Positions 20,373-26,461 of a DNA stretch of 26,461 bases are shown piece by piece (position 1 is the first letter of the stretch; each line of letters starts with the position of its first letter). The translations under genes and the position numbers were made by a program. The DNA is from Bordetella parapertussis (GTDB lineage: Bacteria; Pseudomonadota; Gammaproteobacteria; Burkholderiales; CAIKXV01). Under the pieces are notes generated by a model. That model made no database searches. It had not been told where the DNA came from and saw nothing but the letters and a program-made list of their open reading frames with translations. The stretch covers positions 1 to 26,461 of the forward strand of contig CAMDXD010000006.1 of assembly GCA_945877995.1 (NCBI GenBank), written 5' to 3'.

Positions 20373-21953
20373 TCACGCCGCCGCGCTGAGTTCGACCGTC
20401 GGGGTACGGATCAGGTAGTCGAACGCCGACAGCGCCGACTTCGAACCCTCGCCAGCCGCGATGATGATCTGCTTGAACGGCACCGTCGTCACGTCGCCAG
20501 CGGCGAAGATGCCCGGGGCACTGGTCGTGCCCTTCGCATCGATCACGATCTCGCCGTACTTCGATAGCTCGACCACGCCCTTCAGCCATTCGGTATTCGG
20601 CACCAGGCCGATCTGCACGAACACTCCGGCCAGTTCGACCGTATGCGACTCGCCGTTGCGCCGGTCGGTGAACTTCAGGCCGTTGACCCGGCTGCCGTCG
20701 CCGGTGATCTCGGTCGTCTGGGCGCTGGTGTGCACGGTCACGTTGGGCAGGCTGTGCAGCTTGCGCACGAGGATCGCGTCGGCCTTGAGCTGGTCGGCGA
20801 ATTCGACCACCGTCACATGCGACACCACGCCGGCGAGGTCGATCGCCGCCTCGATGCCGGAGTTGCCGCCGCCGATCACCGCCACATGCTTGCCCTTGAA
20901 CAGCGGGCCGTCGCAGTGCGGGCAGTAGGCGACGCCCTTGTTGCGATACTCCGACTCGCCCGGCACGTTCACGTTGCGCCAGCGGGCACCGGTGGCGAGG
21001 ATGACCGAACGTGCCTTGAGTGCAGCGCCATTGGCCAGCACGACGCTGGCGAGGCCGCCTGGCTGCGTGGCGGGCTCCAGCGACACCACCTGCTGGCTGT
21101 TCATGATGTCGACGTCGTACGTGCGCACGTGCGCCTCGAGTGCGGCAGCGAACTTCGGCCCTTCGGTCTCCAGCACGGAGACGTAGTTCTCGATGCCAAG
21201 GGTGTCGAGCGTCTGGCCGCCGAAGCGTTCGGCGACGACGCCGGTGCGGATGCCCTTGCGCGCGGCATAGATGGCTGCTGCCGCGCCTGCCGGGCCACCG
21301 CCGACGATCAGCATGTCGAACGCGTCCTTGCTGCCCAGGCGCGCTGCATCGCGCGCGGCCGCGCTGGTGTCGACCTTCGCCAGGATGTCGGCGATCTCCA
21401 TCCGACCCGAGGCAAACGGTTCGCCGTTCAGGTACACGAACGGCACGGCCATGATCTGGCGTGACTCGACCTCGTCCTGGAACAGCCCGCCGTCGATCGC
21501 GACATGACGGATCTTCGGGTTGAGCACGGCCATCAGGTTCAGTGCCTGGACGACGTCCGGGCAGTTGTGGCACGACAGCGACATGTAGGTCTCGAACTTC
21601 AGCTCGACATCGAGCGAGCGGATCTGTTCGATCACGTCGGCTTCGACCTTCGGCGGGTGGCCGCCGGCCTGCAGCAGCGCCAGGACGAGCGAAGTGAATT
21701 CATGACCCATCGGGATGGCTGCGAACCGCACGCCCATGTCGTGCCCGGCGCGGCTGATCGAGAACGAGGGCCGGCGTGCGTCGGCGCCGTCGAAGCGGGC
21801 GGTGACCTTGCCATTGAGGCTGGCGATCTCCTCGAGCAACTCGCGCATTTCCTGCGATGCGGGGCGGTCGTCGAGCGAGGCGACCAGTTCAACCGGTTGC
21901 GTCAGGCGTTCGAGGTAGCCCTGGAGTTGGGTCTTGAGGTCGGCGTCCAGCAT
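20373..21953 (-). CDS. ahpF: Alkyl hydroperoxide reductase subunit F (AhpF)
   Basis: A 526-residue cytoplasmic flavoprotein that passes electrons from NADH through FAD and two disulfides to AhpC. The N-terminal double-thioredoxin-fold domain carries C128-HN-C131. The reductase part has the FAD motif GGGPAG (218-223), the NADH motif GGGNSG (361-366) and the redox pair CPHC (344-347). The C-terminal AGDVTTVP-type FAD contact and KQIIIAAGEGSKSALSAFDYL are intact. Length is close to E. coli AhpF (521). The frame opens at 21989, but the ATG at 21953 with AAGG about 9-10 bases upstream gives the usual MLDADLKTQL. It follows ahpC in the same direction after 162 bp that contain three hairpins. Confidence 0.96.
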   Translation of the reverse strand: MLDADLKTQLQGYLERLTQPVELVASLDDRPASQEMRELLEEIASLNGKVTARFDGADARRPSFSISRAGHDMGVRFAAIPMGHEFTSLVLALLQAGGHPPKVEADVIEQIRSLDVELKFETYMSLSCHNCPDVVQALNLMAVLNPKIRHVAIDGGLFQDEVESRQIMAVPFVYLNGEPFASGRMEIADILAKVDTSAAARDAARLGSKDAFDMLIVGGGPAGAAAAIYAARKGIRTGVVAERFGGQTLDTLGIENYVSVLETEGPKFAAALEAHVRTYDVDIMNSQQVVSLEPATQPGGLASVVLANGAALKARSVILATGARWRNVNVPGESEYRNKGVAYCPHCDGPLFKGKHVAVIGGGNSGIEAAIDLAGVVSHVTVVEFADQLKADAILVRKLHSLPNVTVHTSAQTTEITGDGSRVNGLKFTDRRNGESHTVELAGVFVQIGLVPNTEWLKGVVELSKYGEIVIDAKGTTSAPGIFAAGDVTTVPFKQIIIAAGEGSKSALSAFDYLIRTPTVELSAAA

Positions 21954-22003
21954 GGTGTCGGTACCTTGTGGGTGGATTCGGGACAGCAATTGACCAGCCG
22001 CCC

Positions 22004-22030
22004 TGGCGGCCGCGGATCACGCGGCCGCCA
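22004..22030 (-). other. ahpC-ahpF intergenic hairpin 3 (10-bp stem)
   Basis: TGGCGGCCGC (22004-22013) and GCGGCCGCCA (22021-22030) flank a 7-nt loop. It is the hairpin nearest ahpF and sits about 50 bp ahead of its start codon. It has no T-run. Confidence 0.6.
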
Positions 22031-22044
22031 CGGGAGGACGGAAC

Positions 22045-22064
22045 AGGCGGCCGTTTCGCCGCCT
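22045..22064 (-). other. ahpC-ahpF intergenic hairpin 2 (7-bp stem)
   Basis: AGGCGGC (22045-22051) and GCCGCCT (22058-22064) flank a 6-nt loop. It lies between the other two hairpins. Confidence 0.5.
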
Positions 22065-22068
22065 GGAT

Positions 22069-22105
22069 GCCCCGCCCGCGCGGCGGATGGGCGCGCGGGC
22101 GGGGC
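22069..22105 (-). terminator. ahpC-ahpF intergenic hairpin 1 (13-bp stem), attenuator or mRNA stabiliser
   Basis: GCCCCGCCCGCGC (22069-22081) and its exact complement (22093-22105) form a 13-bp all-G/C stem with an 11-nt loop, starting 11 bp after the ahpC stop. Without a T-run it should cause pausing or block 3' exonucleases rather than terminate fully. This would leave more ahpC than ahpF message. Confidence 0.65.
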
Positions 22106-22115
22106 GGGACGTCGA

Positions 22116-22679
22116 TCAGATCTTGCCGACGAGGTCCAGCGACGGCTTCAGGGTCGCGGCGCCTTCCTGCCACTTCGCCGGGCACACTTCACCCGGGTGG
22201 GACGCGACGTACTGGGCTGCCTTGACCTTGCGCAGCAGCTCCGAGGCATCGCGGCCGATGCCGTTGTCGTGGATCTCGCACAGCTTGATCATGCCGTCCG
22301 GGTTGATCACGAAGGTGCCGCGCAGCGCCAGGCCAGCTTCCTCGATCATCACTTCGAAGTTGCGGGTGATCGCGCCGGTCGGGTCGCCGATCAGCGGGTA
22401 CTTGACCTTCTTGATCGATTCCGAGGTGTCGTGCCAGGCCTTGTGGGCGAAGTGGGTGTCGGTCGAGATGCCGTAGACCTCGACGCCCAGCTTCTTGAAC
22501 GTCTCGTAATGGCTGGCCAGGTCTTCCAGTTCGGTCGGGCAGACGAACGTGAAGTCGGCCGGGTAGAACACGAACACGTTCCACTTGCCCTTCAGCGACT
22601 GCTCGGTGACGTCGACGAACTTGCCGTCGTGGAACGCGGTGGCCTTGAACGGTTTGACCGGGGTGTTGATCAGCGACAT
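22116..22679 (-). CDS. ahpC: Alkyl hydroperoxide reductase subunit C (AhpC), typical 2-Cys peroxiredoxin
   Basis: A 187-residue cytoplasmic peroxidase that reduces hydrogen peroxide and organic peroxides and is recycled by AhpF. The peroxidatic cysteine is C47 in ADFTFVCPTELED. The resolving cysteine is C166 in HPGEVCPAKW. GTFVINPDG and the C-terminal LDLVGKI, with the YF-type tail replaced, are as in enterobacterial-type AhpC; length equals E. coli AhpC (187). The start at 22679 has AGGAG 7 bases upstream. It is the first gene of ahpC-ahpF. Regulation by OxyR would be normal for the family, but I cannot find a convincing OxyR site in 22680-22865. A weak TTGGCC / 18 bp / TAACCT promoter candidate lies at plus 22804-22833 on the minus strand. 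Confidence 0.97.
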   Translation of the reverse strand: MSLINTPVKPFKATAFHDGKFVDVTEQSLKGKWNVFVFYPADFTFVCPTELEDLASHYETFKKLGVEVYGISTDTHFAHKAWHDTSESIKKVKYPLIGDPTGAITRNFEVMIEEAGLALRGTFVINPDGMIKLCEIHDNGIGRDASELLRKVKAAQYVASHPGEVCPAKWQEGAATLKPSLDLVGKI

Positions 22680-22865
22680 GGATGACTCCTGGATTCGCGG
22701 GTTGGAAGGACAGCAACAGAGAAAAGCGTAGAGCGACAGACGAAAGATGACAGACGCGTGTTGCGGGAGGATGGCCTGACCGTGCCGCCAGTCGGTGACC
22801 CGAGGTTAGCGTCATGCGGCGTGCCGGGCCAATTGAATGTTGGTATCGAGCCGATTGAACGCGGC

Positions 22866-22912
22866 TATCGGGGGAGCTGTGGCATCGATTTGATGCCACA
22901 GCCCCTCCGATA
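22866..22912. repeat. 21-bp near-perfect inverted repeat with 5-nt loop
   Basis: The left arm (22866-22886, TATCGGGGGAGCTGTGGCATC) pairs with the right arm (22892-22912) around the loop GATTT, with two non-Watson-Crick positions out of 21; the inner 11 bp are perfect. It lies between the ahpC upstream region and the 3' end of the RIO kinase gene. It could be the stem of a small RNA, a REP-like element or a 3' stabiliser. Confidence 0.75.
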
Positions 22913-22918
22913 CCCCTG

Positions 22919-22945
22919 ACGCCCCGGGTCAAATCGGGGCGTTTT
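22919..22945 (+). terminator. Intrinsic-terminator-like hairpin on the plus strand
   Basis: ACGCCCCG (22919-22926) and CGGGGCGT (22935-22942) with an 8-nt loop are followed by a short T-run (TTTT at 22942-22945). The T-run is only on the plus strand, yet no plus-strand gene precedes it. Two competing stems overlap it: CGGGG/CCCCG (22935-22939 with 22946-22950) and GTTTTC/GAAAAC (22941-22946 with 22950-22955). Confidence 0.5.
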
Positions 22946-23003
22946 CCCCGAAAACAAGTCCTGTGCAGCCCCGTTGCTGGCCGGGATCAGGCCGCCCGGG
23001 TCA

Positions 23004-23849
23004 CTACGCGTCCTGCATGCGCAGGCGGCGCGCAGCCTCCTCGGCCAGCGCATCGCCGATTTCGCGCATCACGCCATCGATGTCGACTGCGCCGAGGTCG
23101 CCTTCGAAGCGTCCGGTGAGTTCGACCTGCGGCGTGAGCAGGCCGCGTTCGTAGAGGTCCCAGATCTCGTGGCCGTAATCGGTCGTCATGAGGGCGGGTG
23201 CGAAACGGCCGAAGAAGTTGCGCAGGTTGACCACGTCCCGGATCAGCAGCCGCTTCGCATGGTTGTTGCCGGCGGCGTCTACCGCCTGCGGCAGGTCGAT
23301 GATGACCGGGCCATCGCTGGCGAGCAGGATGTTGAATTCGGACAGGTCACCGTGGATGATGCCGGCGCCAAGCATGCGCACCACCTCGCGCAGCAGCGCA
23401 TGGTGGTGCATCCGCGCTTCGTCCTCGGTGAACACGACATCGTTGAGCCGGGGCGCGGCATTGCCGTCCCCGTCCGACACGAGATCCATCAGCAGCACGC
23501 CGTCGCAGAAGTTGCGCGGCGCCGGTACGCGCACGCCGGCGGCGAACAGCCGGTGCAGTGCATCGACTTCGGCAGACTGCCAGGCGGCTTCCTGGGATTC
23601 GCGGCCGAAACGTGTGCCCCGCGCCATCGCGCGCGCCTGTCGGCTGCTCTTCACGCGCCGGTTTTCGGTGTAATCGACGGCCTGGCGGAAGCTGCGGTGG
23701 GCGGCTTCCTTGTAGATCTTCGCGCACAGGGTCTGATCGCCGCTGCGCACGACATAGACGTTTGCTTCCTTGCCGCTCATCAGCTGGCGCACGACCGTGT
23801 CGATCAGGCCCTCTTCGATGAGGGGCTTGAGTCTCTTGGGTGGCTTCAT
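23004..23849 (-). CDS. RIO-type (RIO1-like) atypical serine kinase
   Basis: A 281-residue cytoplasmic protein of the RIO kinase family. The nucleotide-binding region is MSGKEANVYVV (24-34) with the ATP-anchoring lysine K44 (CAKIYK). The catalytic loop HGDLSEFN (166-173) has D168 and N173, and the metal-binding motif IDLPQ has D185, the RIO version of DFG. All catalytic residues are therefore intact. RIO kinases act in ribosome maturation in eukaryotes and archaea; bacterial substrates are little known. The ATG at 23849 gives the natural start MKPPKRLKPLIEEG, but the only purine run (AGAGGG) abuts it, too close for a normal Shine-Dalgarno, so leaderless translation is possible. The frame upstream of this ATG is not protein-like. 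Confidence 0.88.
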   Translation of the reverse strand: MKPPKRLKPLIEEGLIDTVVRQLMSGKEANVYVVRSGDQTLCAKIYKEAAHRSFRQAVDYTENRRVKSSRQARAMARGTRFGRESQEAAWQSAEVDALHRLFAAGVRVPAPRNFCDGVLLMDLVSDGDGNAAPRLNDVVFTEDEARMHHHALLREVVRMLGAGIIHGDLSEFNILLASDGPVIIDLPQAVDAAGNNHAKRLLIRDVVNLRNFFGRFAPALMTTDYGHEIWDLYERGLLTPQVELTGRFEGDLGAVDIDGVMREIGDALAEEAARRLRMQDA

Positions 23850-24015
23850 CCCTCTATTGTGCACCGCGGGGACGGCGCCGGGCACATGCCCGGCCATGCA
23901 GCGCAGGCGGGCGCGATCAGCTCGGGAATGCCCCGCTGCCGGCAGGCCCTGCGGGCGAGACGGGCGGCGCGCCGGGTCCTCCCAAGCCTTCCGACACTGG
24001 CAAGAACCCTGGCGA
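23850..24015. other. Gap between the glutaredoxin-like gene and the RIO kinase
   Basis: This stretch of 166 bp carries no gene I can support and no clear hairpin followed by a T-run. It should contain the promoter of the RIO kinase gene; the AT-rich ACAATAGAG just before the start is the only -10-like sequence. Confidence 0.3.
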
Positions 24016-24672
24016 CTACGGTGGCGGGACCGCGCCGCCGGGACCTGCGATGGGCACCGTCGGTGAAGCGGGCTGCGGCTGGGCTGGGCCCTGCGGCTGG
24101 GCCGCAGGCGGCACAGCCGGGCGTCGTGTCGGCCCCGGGGTACGCGAATAGCCCGCGGCATCCAGCGTCGAGTTCCACTGTCCTTCCTCGTACCCGGCCA
24201 GCGTGGCCGTGCCGACGATCAGCAGCGGCACCTGCATCTGGCCCTTCGCGAGCCGCTTGAATTCTTCCTGAAGCGCCGGCTGCGACGGGTTGCGTTCCGT
24301 GAACGGTATGCCGCGGCTCGCCAGCAGCTTGCGCGCGCTGGTGCACGGGTCGCCGCAATCGTTGCTCCACAGCGTGACCGGGAAGCGGTCGCTCGCCTGG
24401 CGCTGCGCGAAGGAGTCCTGGCCCTCGATGCGACCGGCACGGCCGCGGATTTCGTTGATGGCCTTGGCAGTCGCCGGCGGCGGGAGATCCGAGCATTCCC
24501 GGGAGCCGCTGTCGGTGGTCCAGCAGCGGATCTGCTGCGCCGCAGCCTCCCTGGGCAGGGCCGACAGGCCGAGAAGGAATGCGCCGGTGGCCATCATCGC
24601 CGAGGCCGATGCGCGGGCAAGCCTGCGGCCCCGGGAGTGCCCCGTGGTTGGGTCTGTCCTGTGCTTGTGCAT
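24016..24672 (-). CDS. Exported glutaredoxin-like protein with CxxxC site and proline-rich tail
   Basis: A 218-residue protein, probably periplasmic. A basic n-region and hydrophobic core (about 24-40) form a signal peptide ending near REAAA (45). Residues 47-64 (IRCWTTDSGSRECSDLPP) resemble a short DUF4124-like segment with C50 and C60. The glutaredoxin-like domain (about 97-175) has VTLWSNDCGDPCTSARKLL, then GIPFTERN, the cis-Pro block VPLLIVG and a final GYEEGQW. The redox site is C106-GDP-C110, with three residues between the cysteines instead of the usual two. A Pro/Ala/Gln-rich tail follows (179-218). The start has AGGAG about 7 bases upstream and lies 21 bp after the oligopeptidase stop, so both are probably cotranscribed. 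The substrate is unknown. Confidence 0.82.
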   Translation of the reverse strand: MHKHRTDPTTGHSRGRRLARASASAMMATGAFLLGLSALPREAAAQQIRCWTTDSGSRECSDLPPPATAKAINEIRGRAGRIEGQDSFAQRQASDRFPVTLWSNDCGDPCTSARKLLASRGIPFTERNPSQPALQEEFKRLAKGQMQVPLLIVGTATLAGYEEGQWNSTLDAAGYSRTPGPTRRPAVPPAAQPQGPAQPQPASPTVPIAGPGGAVPPP

Positions 24673-24693
24673 CGCGTTCTCCTGCTGCGATTG

Positions 24694-26461
24694 TCAGGCT
24701 GGCGTCGCCGGCCCGGGCAAAGCCGCTTCGTCCATGCCGCCGTGACGCAGCAGTGCATTGATCTTCGGCTCGCGGCCGCGAAACTTGACGAAGGATTCGA
24801 GTGCCGGGCGGCTGCCGCCCCTTGCCAGGACTTCGTCCCTGAAGCGCGCGCCGATCTCGGGGTTGAGTACGCCGCGCTCCTCGAACAGGCTGTATGCGTC
24901 GGCGGACAGCACTTCCGCCCACTTGTAGCTGTAGTAGCCCGCGGCATACCCGCCTGCGAAGATGTGCGAGAAGCCATGCGCGAAGCGGTTGAACTCGGGC
25001 GGCTGGATCACGGCAACCTCGCGCCGGACCTGCTCGAGCACGGCCTGGGGCGCAAGGCCGCCTTCCGCGGTGGCCGCGGCATGGATGCGCATGTCGAACA
25101 GGGCGAACTCGACCTGGCGCAGCGTCTGCAGCCCGCCCTGGAAGTTCTTCGCCGCCAGCATCCGGTCGAACAGCGCCTTCGGCATCGTTTCGCCCGTGTC
25201 GACATGCCGGGTCAGGTGCTTGAGCACGTCCCACTCCCAGCAGAAGTTCTCCATGAACTGGCTGGGCAGTTCGACCGCATCCCATTCGACGCCGTTGATG
25301 CCCGAGACGAACAGCTCGTCGACCTCGGTCAGCAGGTGGTGCAGGCCGTGGCCGAACTCGTGGAACAGCGTGACCACGTCGTCATGGGTGAACAGCGCCG
25401 GGCGCGGCGTGCCGTCCGGCCGGGGCACCGGCGCCGGGAAATTGCAGGTGAGGTAGGCCAGTGGCAGCTGCACGCTGCCGCAGATGCGGCGCCGGGCGAT
25501 TGCGTCGTCCATCCACGCACCGCCGCGCTTGGACGCGCGCGCGTAGAGGTCGAGATAGAAATGGCCGACCGGATTTCCGGACGCATCCGCCACCTCGAAG
25601 AATCGTACGTCCGGATGCCACTTCGGTGCGTCGCGTTCAGTGATGGTGAGCCCGTAGATCGTCTCGACGACGCGGAACATGCCCGGCAGCACCTGCGGCT
25701 CGGGGAAGTACTGCTTCACTTCGTTGTCCGAGAACGAATAACGCTCGGTCCGCAGCTTCTCGGATACGTAGGCGAGATCCCACGACTGCATGTCCTGCAT
25801 GCCCAGCCGTTCGGCGGCGAACGTGCGCAGTTCCGCGAGGTCGCGCAGGGCGAACGGACGGGCCTTGGCCGCGAGTTCGCCCAGGAAGTCGTCGACCTGC
25901 CGTGCCGAATCCGCCATCTTGGCCGCGAGCGACAGGGCGGCGAAGTCGGGGAAGCCGAGGAGCTTCGCGAGTTCATGGCGCAGCGCGAGGATCTCGCCGA
26001 GCAGCGGGCTGTTGTCCCACTCGGGGTTGCCGTACTCGGACGCACGGGTCACGTAAGCGCGGTACAGGCGTTCGCGCAGACTCCGGTCCTCAGCGTACTG
26101 CATCACCGGCATGTACGAGGGCGCCTGCAGCGTGAAGCGGTAGCCTTCGCGGCCCTCCGCCTTCGCCGCTTCGGCGGCAGCCTCGAGTGCATCCTCGGGC
26201 AGCCCGGCCAGCGCACCGCGGTCGGTTTCGTCATGCGAGAACGCGTTGGTGGCGTCGAGCACGTTGTCGGAGAAGCGCGACGACAGCGTCGCCATCCGCT
26301 CGCTGATCTCGCGGTAGCGCTGCTTCTGGGCCGGCGGCAGTTGCGCGCCGGACAGCCGGAAATCGCGTATCTCGTTCTCGATCACCTTGCGCCGGGCGGG
26401 CGACAGCTCCGCAAACCCCGGGCTGGCCGCGAGTGCCTTGAACTTCGAGAACAGCGCCTCG
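24694..26461 (-). CDS. prlC: Oligopeptidase A (M3 family zinc metallopeptidase), 5' end outside the window
   Basis: 588 residues of a cytoplasmic thimet-type peptidase are visible and the frame stays open to the right edge, so roughly the first 100 residues are missing; complete family members have about 680-700. The zinc motif HEFGH is encoded at 25348-25362 (DVVTLFHEFGHGLHH) and is followed by the second metal-ligand region INGVEWDAVELPSQFMENF, both intact. Upstream, ARRKVIENEIRDFRLSGAQL matches the N-terminal helical part of OpdA/PrlC. The C-terminal HIFAGGYAAGYYSYKWAEVL contains the conserved Tyr-rich substrate-binding loop. The enzyme degrades short peptides, including cleaved signal peptides. 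A glutaredoxin-like gene follows 21 bp downstream. Confidence 0.95.
   Translation of the reverse strand, partial: EALFSKFKALAASPGFAELSPARRKVIENEIRDFRLSGAQLPPAQKQRYREISERMATLSSRFSDNVLDATNAFSHDETDRGALAGLPEDALEAAAEAAKAEGREGYRFTLQAPSYMPVMQYAEDRSLRERLYRAYVTRASEYGNPEWDNSPLLGEILALRHELAKLLGFPDFAALSLAAKMADSARQVDDFLGELAAKARPFALRDLAELRTFAAERLGMQDMQSWDLAYVSEKLRTERYSFSDNEVKQYFPEPQVLPGMFRVVETIYGLTITERDAPKWHPDVRFFEVADASGNPVGHFYLDLYARASKRGGAWMDDAIARRRICGSVQLPLAYLTCNFPAPVPRPDGTPRPALFTHDDVVTLFHEFGHGLHHLLTEVDELFVSGINGVEWDAVELPSQFMENFCWEWDVLKHLTRHVDTGETMPKALFDRMLAAKNFQGGLQTLRQVEFALFDMRIHAAATAEGGLAPQAVLEQVRREVAVIQPPEFNRFAHGFSHIFAGGYAAGYYSYKWAEVLSADAYSLFEERGVLNPEIGARFRDEVLARGGSRPALESFVKFRGREPKINALLRHGGMDEAALPGPATPA

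Noticed and set aside
22680..22865. OxyR binding site for ahpC
   Set aside because: ATAG/CTAT-like pieces are scattered (for example near 22863-22870) but none has the spaced four-part arrangement, so I do not call one.

Overview
This window looks like ordinary chromosome from a high-GC betaproteobacterium, most likely Burkholderiales. That placement rests on the strongly G/C-biased third codon positions, two periplasmic receptors of the Bug (tripartite tricarboxylate, TctC-like) family that are typical of this order, the glnA / DUF4124 / glnL / glnG nitrogen-control order, and an ahpC-ahpF pair. It is an inference from gene content, not a species identification. I see no transposase, integrase, phage gene, rRNA, tRNA or CRISPR array, and no abrupt composition change.

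Layout: (1) 1-153, the probable N-terminus of an unidentified exported protein running off the left edge on the minus strand. (2) 338-3973 minus, a large SWIM/SNF2 helicase, divergent from uppP (4458-5255 plus, lipid-carrier phosphatase), with an inverted repeat between them. (3) 7602-5299 minus, a probable three-gene operon: rhodanese, SDR oxidoreductase, Bug receptor. (4) 7731-12783 plus, the nitrogen assimilation locus: two NtrC-like enhancer sites, an excellent sigma-54 promoter, glnA, an intrinsic terminator, then a DUF4124 protein and the glnL-glnG (NtrB-NtrC) two-component pair that should act back on the glnA promoter. (5) aceB, malate synthase A, plus. (6) xth (exonuclease III) and a second Bug receptor, minus. 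(7) 16532-20313 plus, a tightly packed ABC exporter set of the gliding-associated (Gld) type: ATPase, permease and a large periplasmic auxiliary protein. (8) 22679-20373 minus, ahpC and ahpF, the peroxide-scavenging pair, separated by three perfect tandem hairpins. (9) 22866-22955, an unexplained structured intergenic element. (10) 23849-23004 minus, a RIO-type kinase. (11) 26461-24016 minus, oligopeptidase A (5' end outside the window) followed by an exported glutaredoxin-like protein.

The best-supported regulatory story is nitrogen control. GlnL/GlnG encoded downstream should activate glnA through the enhancer pair and the sigma-54 promoter upstream, while a terminator after glnA and a candidate sigma-70 promoter with a perfect 12-bp palindrome allow separate expression of DUF4124-glnL-glnG. 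The least explained signals are RNA-structure signals: the ahpC-ahpF hairpin cluster and the 21-bp inverted repeat plus switch-like hairpins at 22866-22955. I found no convincing new defence or mobile system; almost all genes belong to known families.
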